From: Avena insularis
Taxonomy: Eukaryota > Streptophyta > Magnoliopsida > Poales > Poaceae
Length of the DNA stretch: 64,000 nucleotides
NCBI GenBank assembly: GCA_023614405.1
Contig: JAJUPC010000038.1
Span: forward strand, 1,302,001 to 1,366,000
Direction: 5' to 3'
Shown: piece after piece, positions 1 to 11,407 of the stretch
Layout of the letters: each line of letters opens with the position of its first letter
How positions within the stretch are numbered: position 1 is the first letter of the stretch
Translations under genes and position numbers: made by a program
The notes under the pieces: generated by a model
What the model saw: only the letters and a program-made list of their open reading frames with translations
Told to the model about the DNA's origin: nothing
Databases searched by the model: none

Positions 1-1787
1 GAGCATGTTGAGGCCTACGATATGATCGAAAGCCTCAAAAGTATGTTCCAGGCTCAAGCGAAGACTGAGAGGTATCAAGTTTCTCAGGCTTTGCTGAGTT
101 GCAAGCTTAAGGATGGTGATCCACTGAGTCCACATGTGATCAAAATGGTTGGGTACGTGCAGTCTCTGGAGAGGCTTGGCTAGCCCATAAGCGAAGAGTT
201 AGCTACGGATATAATTATGAACTCTCTTCCTAGTGCATATGGGCAGTTCATTTCGAACTACCACATGCATGGTATGGATAAGAAGCTCACTGAATTACAT
301 GGGATGCTCAAGCAGGCACAGGCGGATCTCAAGAAGGGCGCCAGTCAAGTGTTGATGGTGCATAATAAGGCTAAGTTCAAGAAGAGTTCTTGGACTAAGA
401 AGAAGGCTAAGTCAGGAGGAAAGCAGGCTCTAGACCCGGTCCCAAGCGCTTCCTCAGGGACTAAGCCATCTCCTTCAGCCGGATCCACTTGCTTCTACTG
501 CAAGGTAGATGGCCACTAGAAGAGGAACTGCAGCAAGTACTTGGCCGATAAAGCCAAGAGTGGAGGTATGACTTCCGACTCAGGTACACTTGTTTGTAAT
601 GTTATAGACATATATCTTGGTGATGCACCTAATAGTTCTTGGGTATATGATACCGGATCAGTTATTCACATATGCAACTCGTTGCAGGGACTGGTAAGAA
701 CTAGGAGCGTAGCAAGAGGCGAGGTTGATATTCGAGTCGGCAACAAAGCAAGAGTTGCTGCGTTGGAAGTCGGCACGATGCAACTTCACTTACCTTCCGG
801 ATTCATTATGGAACTAAATAATTGTTATTATGTTCCAGTGCCCAGTCGAAACATTACTTCTGCGTCATGTTTGATGAGGCAAGGCTATGAGTCGAATATC
901 AAGAATAATGGTTGTTCTTTGTATTTGAATGATATGTTTCACGGCTTTGCACCCGTCCAGGACGGGTTATTTATTTTGAATCTTGATGGTGAGTCGGTTT
1001 ATAAAATAAATGTTAAAAGGTTGAAATCAAATGATTTGAATATGACTTACTTTTGGCACTGTCGGCTTTGTCATATAAGTTGGAAATGCATGAAGAAGCT
1101 CCATGATGATGGACTCCTAACTTCGTTCGACTTGGAGTCGTTCAAGACATGCGAATCTTGCCTACTCGGCAAAATGACCAAGACACCTTTTGCAAAGAGT
1201 TGTGAAAGGGCGTCCGACTTGTTGGGACTAGTACATAGTGATGTATGTGGACCAATGAGCCGACAGCCAGGGGTGGTTATGAGTACTTCATTACCTTCAC
1301 TGGTGATTTGAGTAGGTATGGATATATCTACTTGATGAAATATAAGTCGGAAGCCTTTGAAAAGTTCAAAGAATTCCAGAATGAAGCACATAATCAACTT
1401 GGCAAAAAAATAAAGTTTCTTCGGTCGGACCGAGGAGGCGAGTACATGAGCCATGAGTTTGATGACCATCTGAAAAGTTGTGGAATAGTTCCTCAACTTA
1501 CTCCGCCAGGAACGCCACAAAGGAATGGTATTTCGGAAAGGCGGAATCGAACCTTGTTGGACATGGTACAATCAATGATGAGTCGGACAGATCTACCTTT
1601 ATCATTTTGGGGTTATTGTCTAGAAACAGCAGCGTTCACACTAAACAGAGTACCATCAAAATCGGTAGAGAAGACACCGCATGAGATGTGGACAGGCAAA
1701 AAGCCGAGTTTGTCTTTTCTTAAGATTTGGGGTTGTGAAGCATTTGTCGTTTACTTGATCGGACAAGCTTACAGCCAAGTCGGATAA
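1..1787 (+). pseudogene. Copia-1 gag (C-terminal part), protease and integrase, broken
   Basis: One frame runs from base 1 to about 1260. It is interrupted by TAG at 181-183 and TAG at 517-519, the latter inside the CCHC zinc knuckle (490-531, CFYC...H...C). The aspartic protease motif DTGS lies near 646-660. The GAG-pre-integrase zinc-binding region (WHCRLCH...) follows at about 1050-1120, and the integrase core starts with HSDVCGPM near 1230. After a frameshift near 1250 the integrase continues in another frame through RSDRGGEY (about 1420) and SERRNR (about 1535), so all three acidic catalytic residues (D, D, E) are still present. A second frameshift near 1745-1790 leads to the next segment. 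Gag would form the particle, protease would mature the polyprotein and integrase would insert the cDNA. Several independent breaks make this a dead copy. Confidence 0.9.
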
Positions 1788-1797
1788 ATGTATTTTC

Positions 1798-3657
1798 ATG
1801 GGGTATCCGAGGGAAACCTTGGGTTACTACTTCTACAACCGAGAAGAGGGCAAAGTGTTTGTCGCTCGGAACGGTGTCTTCCTTGAGAAAGAGTTTCTCA
1901 GTCGGGGAGTAAGTGGGAGCACGGTGCAGCTCGAAGAAATTCGAGAGGAACCGGCTAGTGGCGAGTCGGCAAAAACCTTGGAGGTTGAGCCGGTCGTGGT
2001 AGCTGAGCCGGCAACAACACCTGTACTACGAAGATCGACGAGATTACGAAGTGTTCGTGATGTGTTACTGTTAGACACTGATGAGACGACAAATTATTCG
2101 GAAGTGATGGTGGGATCTGATTCCGAGTCATGGCTTGGAGCCATGAGATCCGAGATAAAGTCCATGGATGAAAATCAAGTTTGGAACTTGGTTGATCTGC
2201 CAGACTGTGTAAGACCCGTCGAGTGCAAATGGGTCTTTAAGAAGAAAACTGATATGGATGGAAATGTTTCCGTCTATAAAGCACGCCTTGTTGCGAAGGG
2301 GTTCCGACAAGTTCAAGGAGTTGATTACGACGAGAGTTTCTCGCCTGTAGCGATGCTTAAATCAGTTTGGATCATGTTAGCTATAGCGGCCTATTTCGAC
2401 TATGAGATATGGTAGATGGATGTCAAAACGGCTTTCCTTAACGGAAATTTAACCGAGGACGTGTATATGATACAACCCGAGGGTTTTGTCGATCTGGATA
2501 ATGCTGGCAAGGTGTGCAAACTTCAGAAATCCATTTATGGGTTGAAGCAAGCATCTCGGAGTTGGAATATTCGCTTTGATGAGGTAGTCAAATCGTTTGG
2601 CTTCATTAAGAGTGATCATGATTCTTGTTTGTACAAGAAGTTTAGTGGGAACACAGTAAATTTTCTAATCTTATATGTGGATGACATATTACTGATTGGA
2701 AATGATGTCCAGATGTTGCAAGAAACCAAGGAATCATTGGAAAGGAGTTTCTCAATGAAAGACTTGGGTGAGGCAACATACATCCTCGGAATCCGGATCT
2801 ATAGAGATAGATCAAGGAGGCTCATTGGATTGAGTCAGAGTACTTATTTGGACAAAGTGTTGAAGAAGTTCAACATGGAATCGTCTAAGAAGGGGTTCTT
2901 ACCAATGTCCCATGGTGTAAAACTTAGCAAGACTCAGTGTCCTTCGACAACTGATGAGCGAAGTCGGATGAGTGCGATTCCGTATGCTTCTGCAGTTGGA
3001 TCCATCATGTATGCCATGATTTGTGCTAGGCCGGATGTTTCCTATGCTCTAAGTGTTGTGAGCAGATACGAGGCTGATCCTGGAGAGATCCACTGGACAG
3101 CGGCTAAAAATATCCTAAAGTACTTGAGAAGGACTAAGGATATGTTCTTGGTTTATGGTGGTGAAGATGAACTCAGTGTAAAGGGTTACACGGATGCGAG
3201 TTATCTTACCGACTCTGATGATTCTCATTCGCAATCTGGATACGTGTTTATTATAAACGGAGGTGCTGTGAGCTGGAAGAGTTCCAAGAAAGAGACTATG
3301 TCTGCATCTACAACAGAGGCTGAGTATATTGCCGCCTCGGAGGCAGCAAAGGAAGCTGTTTGGATGAGGAATTTCCTCATGGATCTTGGTGTGGTTCAGG
3401 GCTCGTCCAATCCGTTGGACGTGTATTGTGACAACAATGGTGCTATTGCACAAGCCAAGGAACCTAGACATCACCAGAAGAACAAGCACATACTCATGCG
3501 GTACCACCTGATTCGCCAGTTCGTGGATCAGGGTGATATCAAGTTATGCAAGGTACAGACGGATGCAAATATTGCGGATCCGTTGACAAAGCCGTTACCA
3601 CAGCCGAAGCATGAGGCGCACCTGAGAGCCATGAGCATTAGATACTTAGACATGTGA
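1798..3657 (+). pseudogene. Copia-1 reverse transcriptase and RNase H, one in-frame stop
   Basis: The segment starts with the end of integrase (GYPRETLGYYF...) and a variable linker. The reverse transcriptase begins around 2150 with the conserved W..A...E...L..N..W.L and ECKWVFK motifs. A TAG at 2413-2415 falls just before MDVKTAFLNG; otherwise the frame stays open to the TGA at 3655-3657. The catalytic YVDD box is intact at 2673-2684, as are YGLKQASR and the RNase H part (about 3180-3520), which ends in the CDNNGA and KNKHI motifs. Together these enzymes would copy the element RNA into DNA inside Gag particles. The single stop is the only visible defect in this half, so it decayed less than the gag-integrase half. 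Confidence 0.92.
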
Positions 3658-3680
3658 TGTCGAAAGATTGACTCTAGTGC

Positions 3681-3691
3681 AAGTGGGAGAC
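3681..3691 (+). promoter_or_regulatory. Copia-1 polypurine tract
   Basis: AAGTGGGAGAC sits directly before the LTR TG. It is the purine-rich primer for plus-strand DNA synthesis, and the same tract precedes the LTRs of Copia-2 (9720-9730) and, on the minus strand, Copia-3 (just right of 23960). Confidence 0.85.
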
Positions 3692-5031
3692 TGTTGGGAA
3701 TATGCCCTAGAGGCAATCATGTATGATAAGATTTCCCATTGTATTCATAAATATATTAAGTTGTCCTTGTATAAACATCTGATGTGTATCATTGAATATG
3801 TGATTCGGTTGTGGAACTGTACATTCATGTTATTTTTACTAAATATCCTTGGTCGTTGAGGTTGTGCTGGACACATAACTTAGACCAATGTGAAAGTTGG
3901 CTTGATGACTCGGTTCCACTTGTCATGGGCATGGAGATGCTATTCCAACTTACATGACTCGCTAAAGAGTTTAGCGAGTCGGATTGACCCATATTGAGGT
4001 ACAACGAACTAGTTGTCATTTGTATATCTCAATCAATGTAATCCTTAGACCTGAGGTTATTGCATAGTCCGAGTTGAGGATCACAGACTTAGGTCCTGTC
4101 AAACGCTGATCCGTAACTGGGCAGTTATAAAGGCAGAGTTCGGGTCGACTAAGAATCAAGCTGTGTGATGTGAATAACCAAGATGGGATTTTGCCCCTCC
4201 ACTTGGAGAGATATTCTCTGGGCCCTCTCGTGCGATATGATTCGGAAAGCATGGCCATGAACGACTCGGTTAAGTGTTAACCGAGGCGATCGACTAAGAG
4301 TTAGTCGGGTGAATCACTTATCTCGGATCGAGAAGAGAGTCAGACTATTTAAGGGATGACAATTATTCTCCTATAGTCTGACAAGGTATATCGTGAGGCA
4401 AAAGGGACTTGGACGTAAGTCGCATTAGAAAGGCAAGTCGTCATGACTCTTTGGTACTTCGGAGTTGGCACGTTCCGCTAGGATCCGCTACCGACTGATC
4501 GATTGAGAGTCGGACTCCAATCGTGTCCAAGTAGCCATGAGCCTGCAGGGTCACACACTTAAGAGAGGGAGCAAGTTCGGATTGGATTTGAACCTACAAT
4601 CTGGTTGGGTTGGACCTAAACCGGATTAGGACTGAGTTAGTGATATGGGCTTTAGTGAATGGGTCGCGCGAGCAGAGACCACGTTCACTCCCTATATATA
4701 GTGGAGCACCGTAACCCAGAAAGGTTAATCGTTGTTCGGTTACGTCATTTCATGTGCTGGAAACCCTAGCTCCACAGCAGTCCTACCGCCGTAACGAACC
4801 TAGCAGTTCGCCGCCGGTGCTCCTCCTTGTACGTGTGGATACCAGCAGTGGTGTTGTGCGATCAGCACCAGGATGATCGGATCGTGAGGACTGCACTGCA
4901 TCAACTGACGCGCTTCATCAGTAATCCGCAACCGCGCATCTAGTGGTAAACCTCGTGGCCTTCTAACTGAGCTAGATCTTGGGATCACCACGTTAGAGGA
5001 AAATTTTGTTTTATCTCCGCGTGGCCCAACA
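3692..5031 (+). repeat. Copia-1 3' LTR (1340 bp)
   Basis: The LTR starts TGTTGGG and ends CCCAACA, a perfect 7-bp terminal inverted repeat. A TATA box (CTATATATA) lies near 4692-4701, so the transcription start would lie shortly after it. Short open frames inside the LTR (for example 3825-4258 on the minus strand) have no recognisable domain and are not called as genes. Confidence 0.92.
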
Positions 5032-5039
5032 GGGGTGTT

Positions 5040-5510
5040 TTGAATGAGGCTCTCGAGGGCTACGCTAAAAAGGGATGCCCCTTCGTCAACAAGGGGGAAT
5101 GTATCAAGGATGACAAGCACGTGTTCAAGCATGTGCTCGAGTTACCCTGCGTCAAGGAGCCGGCTACTGGCGGCGCCAAGGAGGCCTTCTACGCCATGCA
5201 TCACCTTAAAGGGTTTGTCCGGGATTGCCAGAACCTAACTCTGCCATCTAGTTTCTGAGCATGGGCCGAAAATTTGGCGTGAAGGGACGATGATGATCTT
5301 AGAGAAGACTTCCATCGCATCCAAGTTAAGTTGTCGGAAATCATCGTGGAAGATGTCAACACGAGGGGAGGGTTCCTAAAACACAACAGAGGGTTGACTA
5401 AGAGGGAGATTGAAAATATTCTTTGTCAATAGGGTGACAACAGGACGTGGATGACGAAGGATAGCTATCTACCATTCCCGAAGCCGAGCGTTAGAAGTTC
5501 TCAACATTGA
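5040..5510 (+). pseudogene. CACTA-1 protein fragment, function unknown
   Basis: A single frame stays readable from the Copia-1 junction to a TGA at 5508-5510, interrupted by TGA 5256-5258, TGA 5280-5282 and TAG 5430-5432. Without stops it would be a soluble, charged protein tail with the segments AFYAMHHLKGFVRDCQNL, DLREDFHRIQVKLSEIIVEDV and LTKREIENIL. From memory of grass CACTA proteins this resembles the conserved segment downstream of the enzyme domains in En/Spm-class proteins, but I cannot name the domain. No transposase motif is visible, because that part would lie left of Copia-1. The absence of frameshifts suggests decay mainly by point substitution. Confidence 0.6.
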
Positions 5511-5758
5511 TCGATGTGTGCGCCTAGAATTATCATAGATGTCTGTGTGTAGTGTTATGTCACAAACTATATACTATCATGGTCGTATGTTGTAAACTTC
5601 ACTATTGTGGTCGTTGTCGTCGCAGTTCTATGATTATGATCAATCTGCTATCTTCTATGTTTACTGATCTTTTGCTTTAGTTTATGTGAATATATATGCA
5701 TGTGAACCAATTTAGTTATTTATGTTGCATGATTTACTAATATGCTATATCTATAGAG

Positions 5759-5998
5759 ATGACGAAGTGGTACGTGGTGTACAAGGGTTGAGTTCCAGGA
5801 GTCTATGATGAGTGGGAGGACTGTCAGAAACAGGTGAACAAGTTTAGCAGCAACAGCTACAAAGGATACGCGACTCGAGAGGAGGCGGTAGCCAAGTGGA
5901 GGAACTACCTATGGAAGGAGAACCGGATGAAGATATTGCTAGTGCTCTTGCTCTTGCTCACCGTCGTCATAGTTGTATTCTGTTTGATTCTAGTGTAG
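5759..5998 (+). pseudogene. CACTA-1 small protein: RNase H1 N-terminal (viroplasmin-like) domain plus C-terminal membrane segment, one stop
   Basis: ATG at 5759 opens a 79-codon frame ending in TAG at 5996-5998, with one internal TGA at codon 11 (5789-5791). Codons 3-50 match the RNase H1 N-terminal/viroplasmin fold: KWYVVYKG, then VPGVYDEWEDCQKQV and YKGYATREEA. In RNase H1 this domain binds RNA/DNA hybrids. The stop stands where the family normally has arginine after KG, so CGA to TGA (deamination of a methylated CpG) is the likely cause. Codons 57-79 are almost purely hydrophobic (Leu, Val, Ile), which predicts a C-terminal membrane helix and a tail-anchored product. The AG just before the ATG (CTATAG) could be a splice acceptor, so an upstream exon is possible. 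A related gene sits in CACTA-2. Confidence 0.8.
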
Positions 5999-6262
5999 GC
6001 GAGATGAACACTTCATTTGTAATGTGATGAGATGGTGAACTTTATAACAAACACTTGTAACAAACCACTTCATTTGACTTGTATTGTAATGTGATGATCT
6101 CTTGTCTATCTCGTTCGGGCTCTAATTAGTGTGATGGCACTATATTCATGTTTGTATTATATTTGTTTTCATATACTAAGTCAAATATACTGTTTCTGTA
6201 TAATACTATATAATATTGTATATTTGGACAAGTTTCAATTTTTTTCATACCTGCTACTCAAA

Positions 6263-6511
6263 CCTGTGGCGCATCGTTTTAACCTTTTGTGGCGCATAGT
6301 GTTTCAGTGGCGCATTGTCCATAATGCGCCACTGAACATAGTCCTATGGCGCATCAACCGAAATGCGCCACAGAAGTATCATGAATTCTGTGGCGCATTT
6401 CCGAATGCGCCACAGAAGTTTTCATCAGTGGCGACATAACAGTGGCGTCCCAGCCATGCGCCACAGAAGATCAATATTGATGCGCCACTGATGAAGGATT
6501 TCCTAGTAGTG
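6263..6511 (+). repeat. CACTA-1 3' subterminal repeats and terminal inverted repeat
   Basis: About ten copies of GTGGCGCAT or its inverse occur in both orientations; 6306-6336 forms a 12-bp stem with a short loop. The terminus is the inverse of CACTACTAGGAAATCC. Clusters of short motifs near CACTA ends are the known binding sites for the element's DNA-binding protein (established for En/Spm). Confidence 0.85.
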
Positions 6512-6749
6512 TGGTGGTCTACTTCAAAGTGCAAGTCCAAAGGTATTATTATTTGAATATACATGCTTTGGACTATGTGTCATGTATATGGTGCCACTTT
6601 TGATGTTGATAGATTCTTTTAAAAGGAAAAAGGAAATGCTGAAAGAGAATCTATAAAATACATTTCACAGAAAAGAAAATATTGGAAATATCCAATTTAG
6701 GTATATAGATGATATACATGTTATGGTTGTATTCTTTGCTTGTTAAACA

Positions 6750-9540
6750 ATGTGGTTCTTGGGTATTGGATACCGAATTGCTTGGTATGAAATTTCATAC
6801 GGAACGACACAATTCATAAACCACAATGGCCTAAGTAACTAGCAAGAGAATATATGATGATGTTCATCGAAAACAAACAAACTATTGTCTTCAAGATTTG
6901 TTTTAATAAATCTTATTTAAATCAGGTATTATGAGAACAAAGGTTGTTCAAATAATAATATTACCGTATTACATATAAGATGGATGATTTACAAATCTAG
7001 TTGGAGAAATCACATCCATAAAACCTAATGCTAAAATGTCACAAGACAAATGATTGAAAGATCACTTACGAAGTGACATCGCCGTTTAAATTATATTGGA
7101 AAGAAAACGTGAAGAATCTCCATTTTCATGGATTTTTGGAGTCTTTGATTTGATCAAGTGATGCTTGTGAGACTTTCCTCGGGATAATTAAAACTTCGTT
7201 CAAAGTCCAAAGAAGAACGAACGACTAAAATATTGTAATTTATACATATCGATGTATGTAGTCCATTATGTGTAGTCGTAAGCGATGGATTTCAACTTCA
7301 TATGCTTTCTCCGGAAATTTGAGTGAATATTCACTTAATGAGAAAGAAGTATGAAATATTTGAAAAACGTTTCAAAGACTTTCAAGATGAAGTGAAAAAT
7401 CATTGTAACAAGAAAATAAATGATTTATGATTTTATCATAAAGGGATTTATTTGAGTTACAAGTGTAACAAGAAAATAAATGAATTATGATTTTATCATA
7501 AAGGGATTTATTTGAGTTGTAAGTTTAGCAAAACACCTAGATTTACATCTCTCGAAACACCATAGGAGTATGGAGTGTTTGAGATTTGTAATGAAACCTT
7601 GTTTGACATGGTTGGATCAAAGGTGTTATTTATAAAACTGCCATTATGTTTTAAAAGATTAAAAGCTTTAGAGACTACCGCTTTTACACTGAAAAGAGCT
7701 CCATCTAGATTCGTTGAAATGACACCATAAAAGTTATGGTTTGGGGTAAAACCCAAATTGTCATTTCTTAAATTTTGGTATGCTAAACATAAGTAAGATG
7801 TTCACAACCAAAGTCGGATGAGCATGTCTTTGTAGGTTATTTCGAATAACAATTGGTTATTCCTCCATAACATCGAGGACAAAAGGGTTTGTCGCTTGAA
7901 ATGTGAAGTTTCTTGAAAAAGTTCGCAAAAGTTAAGTGGGAGGACAAAAAACTTTGATAAGGTTAACGAACCTTAGCTAAATATGTTGAGTTGCGCAGCG
8001 CCGGAAATTGTTCAGGAGGCTTCCATAATGCTCATAGCTTATGTGCCTCAAAGGTTGTGGTCACGGGGATCTAAGTTCTTATTGAACCAAGTTGGTCGGA
8101 TAAACAATCAAATGTTGATATTTGAGAGTAAATCATTATTTGATAATGATGAACCGACTACATGCAAAGAAGCGATGATGGGCCCTGACTCTGTCAAATG
8201 GCTTGAAGCCACAAAATCCATGATAGTTCCATACACGAGAAATCAAGTTTTGAACTTGGAAGACCCTCCGGAAAGGTGTAAAAACCTATCGGTCGTATTT
8301 GGATCTATAAAGAAACAGACATGGATGTTTCACATCTATGAAATAGTCGACATGTCGTAAAGTATTTTATGACAATGTTCAAGGAGTTGACTATGACAAT
8401 ATTTGATCTTTCATAGCGATATTTAGTCTGGATGGATTAAAGTAGCAACCACTACATATAATTTGGTATATGGTAGATGAATAAACAAAACAAAGTTCTT
8501 TTAATAGAATGGTTACCTAGGACATGTACATGACACGATCCAAAGGGTTTTGTTAATTCAAAGGATGCTAAAAGGGGCATGCAAACTTCAATGGTTGATG
8601 TAAGCATCACGGAATTGGAATCTTCACCATGATGAAAAGGAGTTTTCATCAAGAGACGATGAAGATGCTTGCATTTGCAAGAAATTAAGCGGGATCATTA
8701 AGACATATTTCTAATACATTATGTGGAGGACATCTTGTTGATTGGAAATGATGTATGTTTTATTGACAAAGGTTAAGAATTTCATTTTCATGAAAGACTT
8801 AGGCAAAACCCAAATACTTAGCATGAATGTCTATTGTGACGCTAATATGGTTGTGACAAACGTACATATATGAGATATTGAAGGAGTTCAGTATAGAAAC
8901 GACAAGAAAAGGTTCTTGTCGCATGGAAAAGAATTGAATCAAGATTCAAGTGTATTGACACTTGATAAGTGAAACAAGATTCAAGTGCTTTGACACTTGA
9001 TGAGTAAAATCACAAGGATGTTTTGATCAATCATACCATGATATGTACACATCCAGATATGTCCTATGCTCTAAGTGTTATGATCATATACCAGAATGAA
9101 TCATAAAATGATCATTGGACGATAGTGAGTATATTCTTATGATCTTTTGGAAGAACTAAGAATATAGTTGTGTAGAGGTGACAAGCAATTACAAATAGTT
9201 CATTGTAAAGCGTTACATTGATACTAGTTTTGTCACAAGATACAAATTAAGTTTATCTCAATTTAAACTATGGGTGGCACAATGAAATGGAAAGAAAGTT
9301 TCCATGATGGATTTGGATGAATTCCAAAGTTAAGACATTGTGACGAATACTACAACAAAAGGCTAAGTATATGACTGCTATAGTAGCAGCAAAGGAGGGA
9401 ATTTGTGTCAAGTAGTTTGTTATCAAACTAAGGTGTGGTTCGCAATAGGCTAACACTAAAGATATATTGTAAGACAATAGTATCGACATGATTTAAACCC
9501 AAGGAACTAAAGGTCTCACCAAAAGACCAAATTTATACAA
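6750..9540 (+). pseudogene. Copia-2 pol remnants (protease to RNase H)
   Basis: No long frame survives, but pieces align by eye with Copia-1. They are a protease-like GSWVLDTE at about 6750-6775, integrase remnants at 7320-7790 and the start of reverse transcriptase at 8131-8330 (DEPTTCKEAMMGPDSVKWLEA and NQVLNLEDPPE). A YVEDILLIGND-like relic follows at about 8718-8750, and an RNase H tail near 9280-9490. The order agrees with Ty1/copia. The two internal duplications (7404-7523 and 8941-9010) arose after insertion. Nothing here can be translated as a whole. Confidence 0.7.
7404..7523 (+). repeat. 60-bp tandem duplication in the Copia-2 integrase remnant
   Basis: Two adjacent copies of a 60-bp unit starting TGTAACAAGAAAATAAATGA lie at 7404-7463 and 7464-7523, with only a few differences. 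A separate 35-bp tandem duplication starting AAGATTCAAGTG lies at 8941-9010. Confidence 0.85.
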
Positions 9541-9730
9541 TTCCATCTCATTGGAGAATGAGTGATGTGTGGAGACGCAAAGACATGCAAATACACACGG
9601 ACCTGAAAGCGTCGATCCAGAGATTATGTTAACCACTTGAAGTTGCATATATGGAGCACCAGAAATCCATAGGTTTACAAATACGCAAAGTTTTCAAACT
9701 AGATTATTGTCTCTAGGCCAAGTGGGAGAC

Positions 9731-11407
9731 TGAAGGGAATATGGCCGAGAGACAATAATAAAGTGGTTATTATCGTATTCCTTATTTATGATAAATGTTT
9801 ATTTTGCATGCTATAACTGTACTGATACGGAAACTTTAATACATGTGTGTTTAATAAACAAAAAGGAAGTTCCTAGTTATGCCTCTCTTATAAACTAGCT
9901 CGTTGATTAACAAGATGATCAAAGTTTCCTGATCATGGACATTGGATGTTGTTAATAACGAGGCCACAACATTAGTGTAATGATGTGATGAACATTCATC
10001 CGAAGTATAGCATTATGATCAAAGTCATTGATTTTATATTGCTATAACAACTTACGAAGTGACCCTAATCCTTAGATCATGAGATCATGTCAATCACTAA
10101 CACCGGAAAAGTTTCTCGATGACATCAAACGTCACACCGTAACTGGGTAATTATAAAGATGGCTTTAGAACTACTAAAGTGTTACGTTGAGGTTCATGGA
10201 TCGAGAATGGAATTTGTTCATCCCGATGACGAATAGATATGCTCTGGGCCCTCTCGGTGATATGACATTTATTAGCTTGCAGGCAAGTCATTTGATCACT
10301 AGAATGTTATATCACGGGAACGAGAAAAGAGTGCATGTCGGTAACGAGATCAAACTAGGTATGGACATACCGATGATCGAATCTCGAACATGTAATATAT
10401 CGTGAAACAAAGGGATTAAGATTCTAGCGTAAAAGGTTCACATGATCACAGAAGTCATTGTTGAATGTGTGGGAGTCACTACGGATCTCCAGGTCCTGTT
10501 GCTGATTATTGATCGGAGAGGGGTCTCGATCATGTCTGCATTATTCGCGAACCGTAGGCTGACACACTTACCGGATACCGACACCATTCGGAGCAAATGA
10601 TATGTCAGACAAAGAAAAAGGAAAGCGCAGGAATTTATTTCACTAGACACCGGAACTGTTTCGGTTGACATTGCTGAAACTGGTTCTGCATGTGAAATGG
10701 AATACTAGCAAGGGGTTTTATGTGAATGTTTGTTAATTAAAGTAATTAACAAAATTCTGAATAAATAAATAAAAGAGTTTTATTTAAATGAGAGCTTGCA
10801 TTAATTTTTGTGGAAAATTAATGCATGTGAGTGGAATTGTGAGTGGAGGTGTTTTTATGTGAGTGGAGCATCCACCACATGAATGAGGGAGGGGTGGGAT
10901 CACCCTCCATGGCTGGCGGCCATGCCCCCTTGGGATGCCCCCTCCCCTATAAAAGGACCCCCTCCTCTCACTTGTCACTCACACCTCCGCGCGAAGGATC
11001 TCTCTCCCCTCTTTAGAATTTCCCCATGGTCTCGGATCAGCGAGATACATGTTCCCGGTGGCTTTTTCTGGAAGGATTTGTTGCTTCCGCTGCTTCGCTG
11101 GAGTGAGGTCACGGAGGTTGTCGGGGTACCCATACGTGTGTGCGATCAAGGATGCACCACTGCTTTGCGGTGCTGGACTTGATGGTGCTGGACCGGCTGG
11201 ACTAGATGGACTTCATCACGATCTTGAGAGCGGCAAGCGTTCGTCTACATCATCCACAAGTACAACCTTGTTAACGCTATTCGGTCTTCGAGGGTATGTA
11301 TTCTATGGATGTATATCCACTCGTTGCTTGTATCTAGTAGATAGATCTTGGTACTTAGATGTTCCCATCATAGGAAATTTTTTATTTTCTATGCTGCGAA
11401 CCCTACA
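9731..11407 (+). repeat. Copia-2 3' LTR (about 1.68 kb)
   Basis: The LTR starts TGAAGGGAATATGGCCGAGAG and ends CCCTACA. The start is a diverged form of the Angela/BARE LTR start, and the 3' end contains the TTTATTTTCTATGC tract also typical of Angela LTRs. A TATA box (TATAAAAGG) lies at 10948-10956, followed by a pyrimidine-rich leader. Confidence 0.83.

Larger units (their letters stand above)
1..5031 (+). mobile_element. Copia-1: Angela/BARE-like Ty1/copia retrotransposon, 5' end outside the window
   Basis: The order gag tail, protease, integrase, reverse transcriptase, RNase H, polypurine tract and 3' LTR is typical of Ty1/copia. The LTR starts TGTTGGGAATATGCCCTAG, closely related to the Angela/BARE/WIS group of Pooideae. 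The window opens inside gag, so the 5' LTR and primer site are not visible. At its right edge the element abuts the interior of CACTA-1, which implies that Copia-1 inserted into that transposon; the last LTR base is 5031 and the next five bases (GGGGT) would be the target duplication. Stops and frameshifts make this copy inactive. Confidence 0.93.
5032..6511 (+). mobile_element. CACTA-1: right-hand part of a CACTA (En/Spm-type) transposon
   Basis: The right end reads CCTAGTAGTG, the inverse of the CACTACTAGG terminus of grass CACTA elements, preceded by about ten copies of a GTGGCGCAT/ATGCGCCAC motif. The left half is missing because Copia-1 lies at 5031 and the window starts inside it. The interior carries the tail of an element protein (5040-5510) and a small viroplasmin-domain gene (5759-5998). 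The 3-bp target duplication at the right would be TGG (6512-6514). The flanking sequence on the right is the gag/protease region of Copia-2, so CACTA-1 jumped into Copia-2. Confidence 0.85.
6512..11407 (+). mobile_element. Copia-2: heavily decayed Angela-like Copia, 3' half
   Basis: The segment contains scattered Copia pol similarity followed by a polypurine tract (AAGTGGGAGAC, 9720-9730) and an LTR (9731-11407). The visible part starts in the protease region, directly after CACTA-1, so the 5' half lies beyond the window. Many frameshifts and stops show that it is much older than Copia-1 and Copia-3. It abuts the reverse transcriptase of Gypsy-1 at 11408, consistent with insertion into that element; the target duplication would be AAAGG (11408-11412). 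Confidence 0.8.

Noticed and set aside
5759..5998. Endogenous pararetrovirus (caulimovirus) because of the viroplasmin-type domain
   Set aside because: No movement protein, coat protein or viral polymerase is nearby, and the gene sits inside a CACTA element; the same domain is the N-terminus of cellular RNase H1.
6263..6490. Regularly recurring short repeats resembling a repeat array such as CRISPR
   Set aside because: Units lie in both orientations at irregular spacing next to a CACTA terminus, in a plant genome; they are subterminal transposase-binding motifs.
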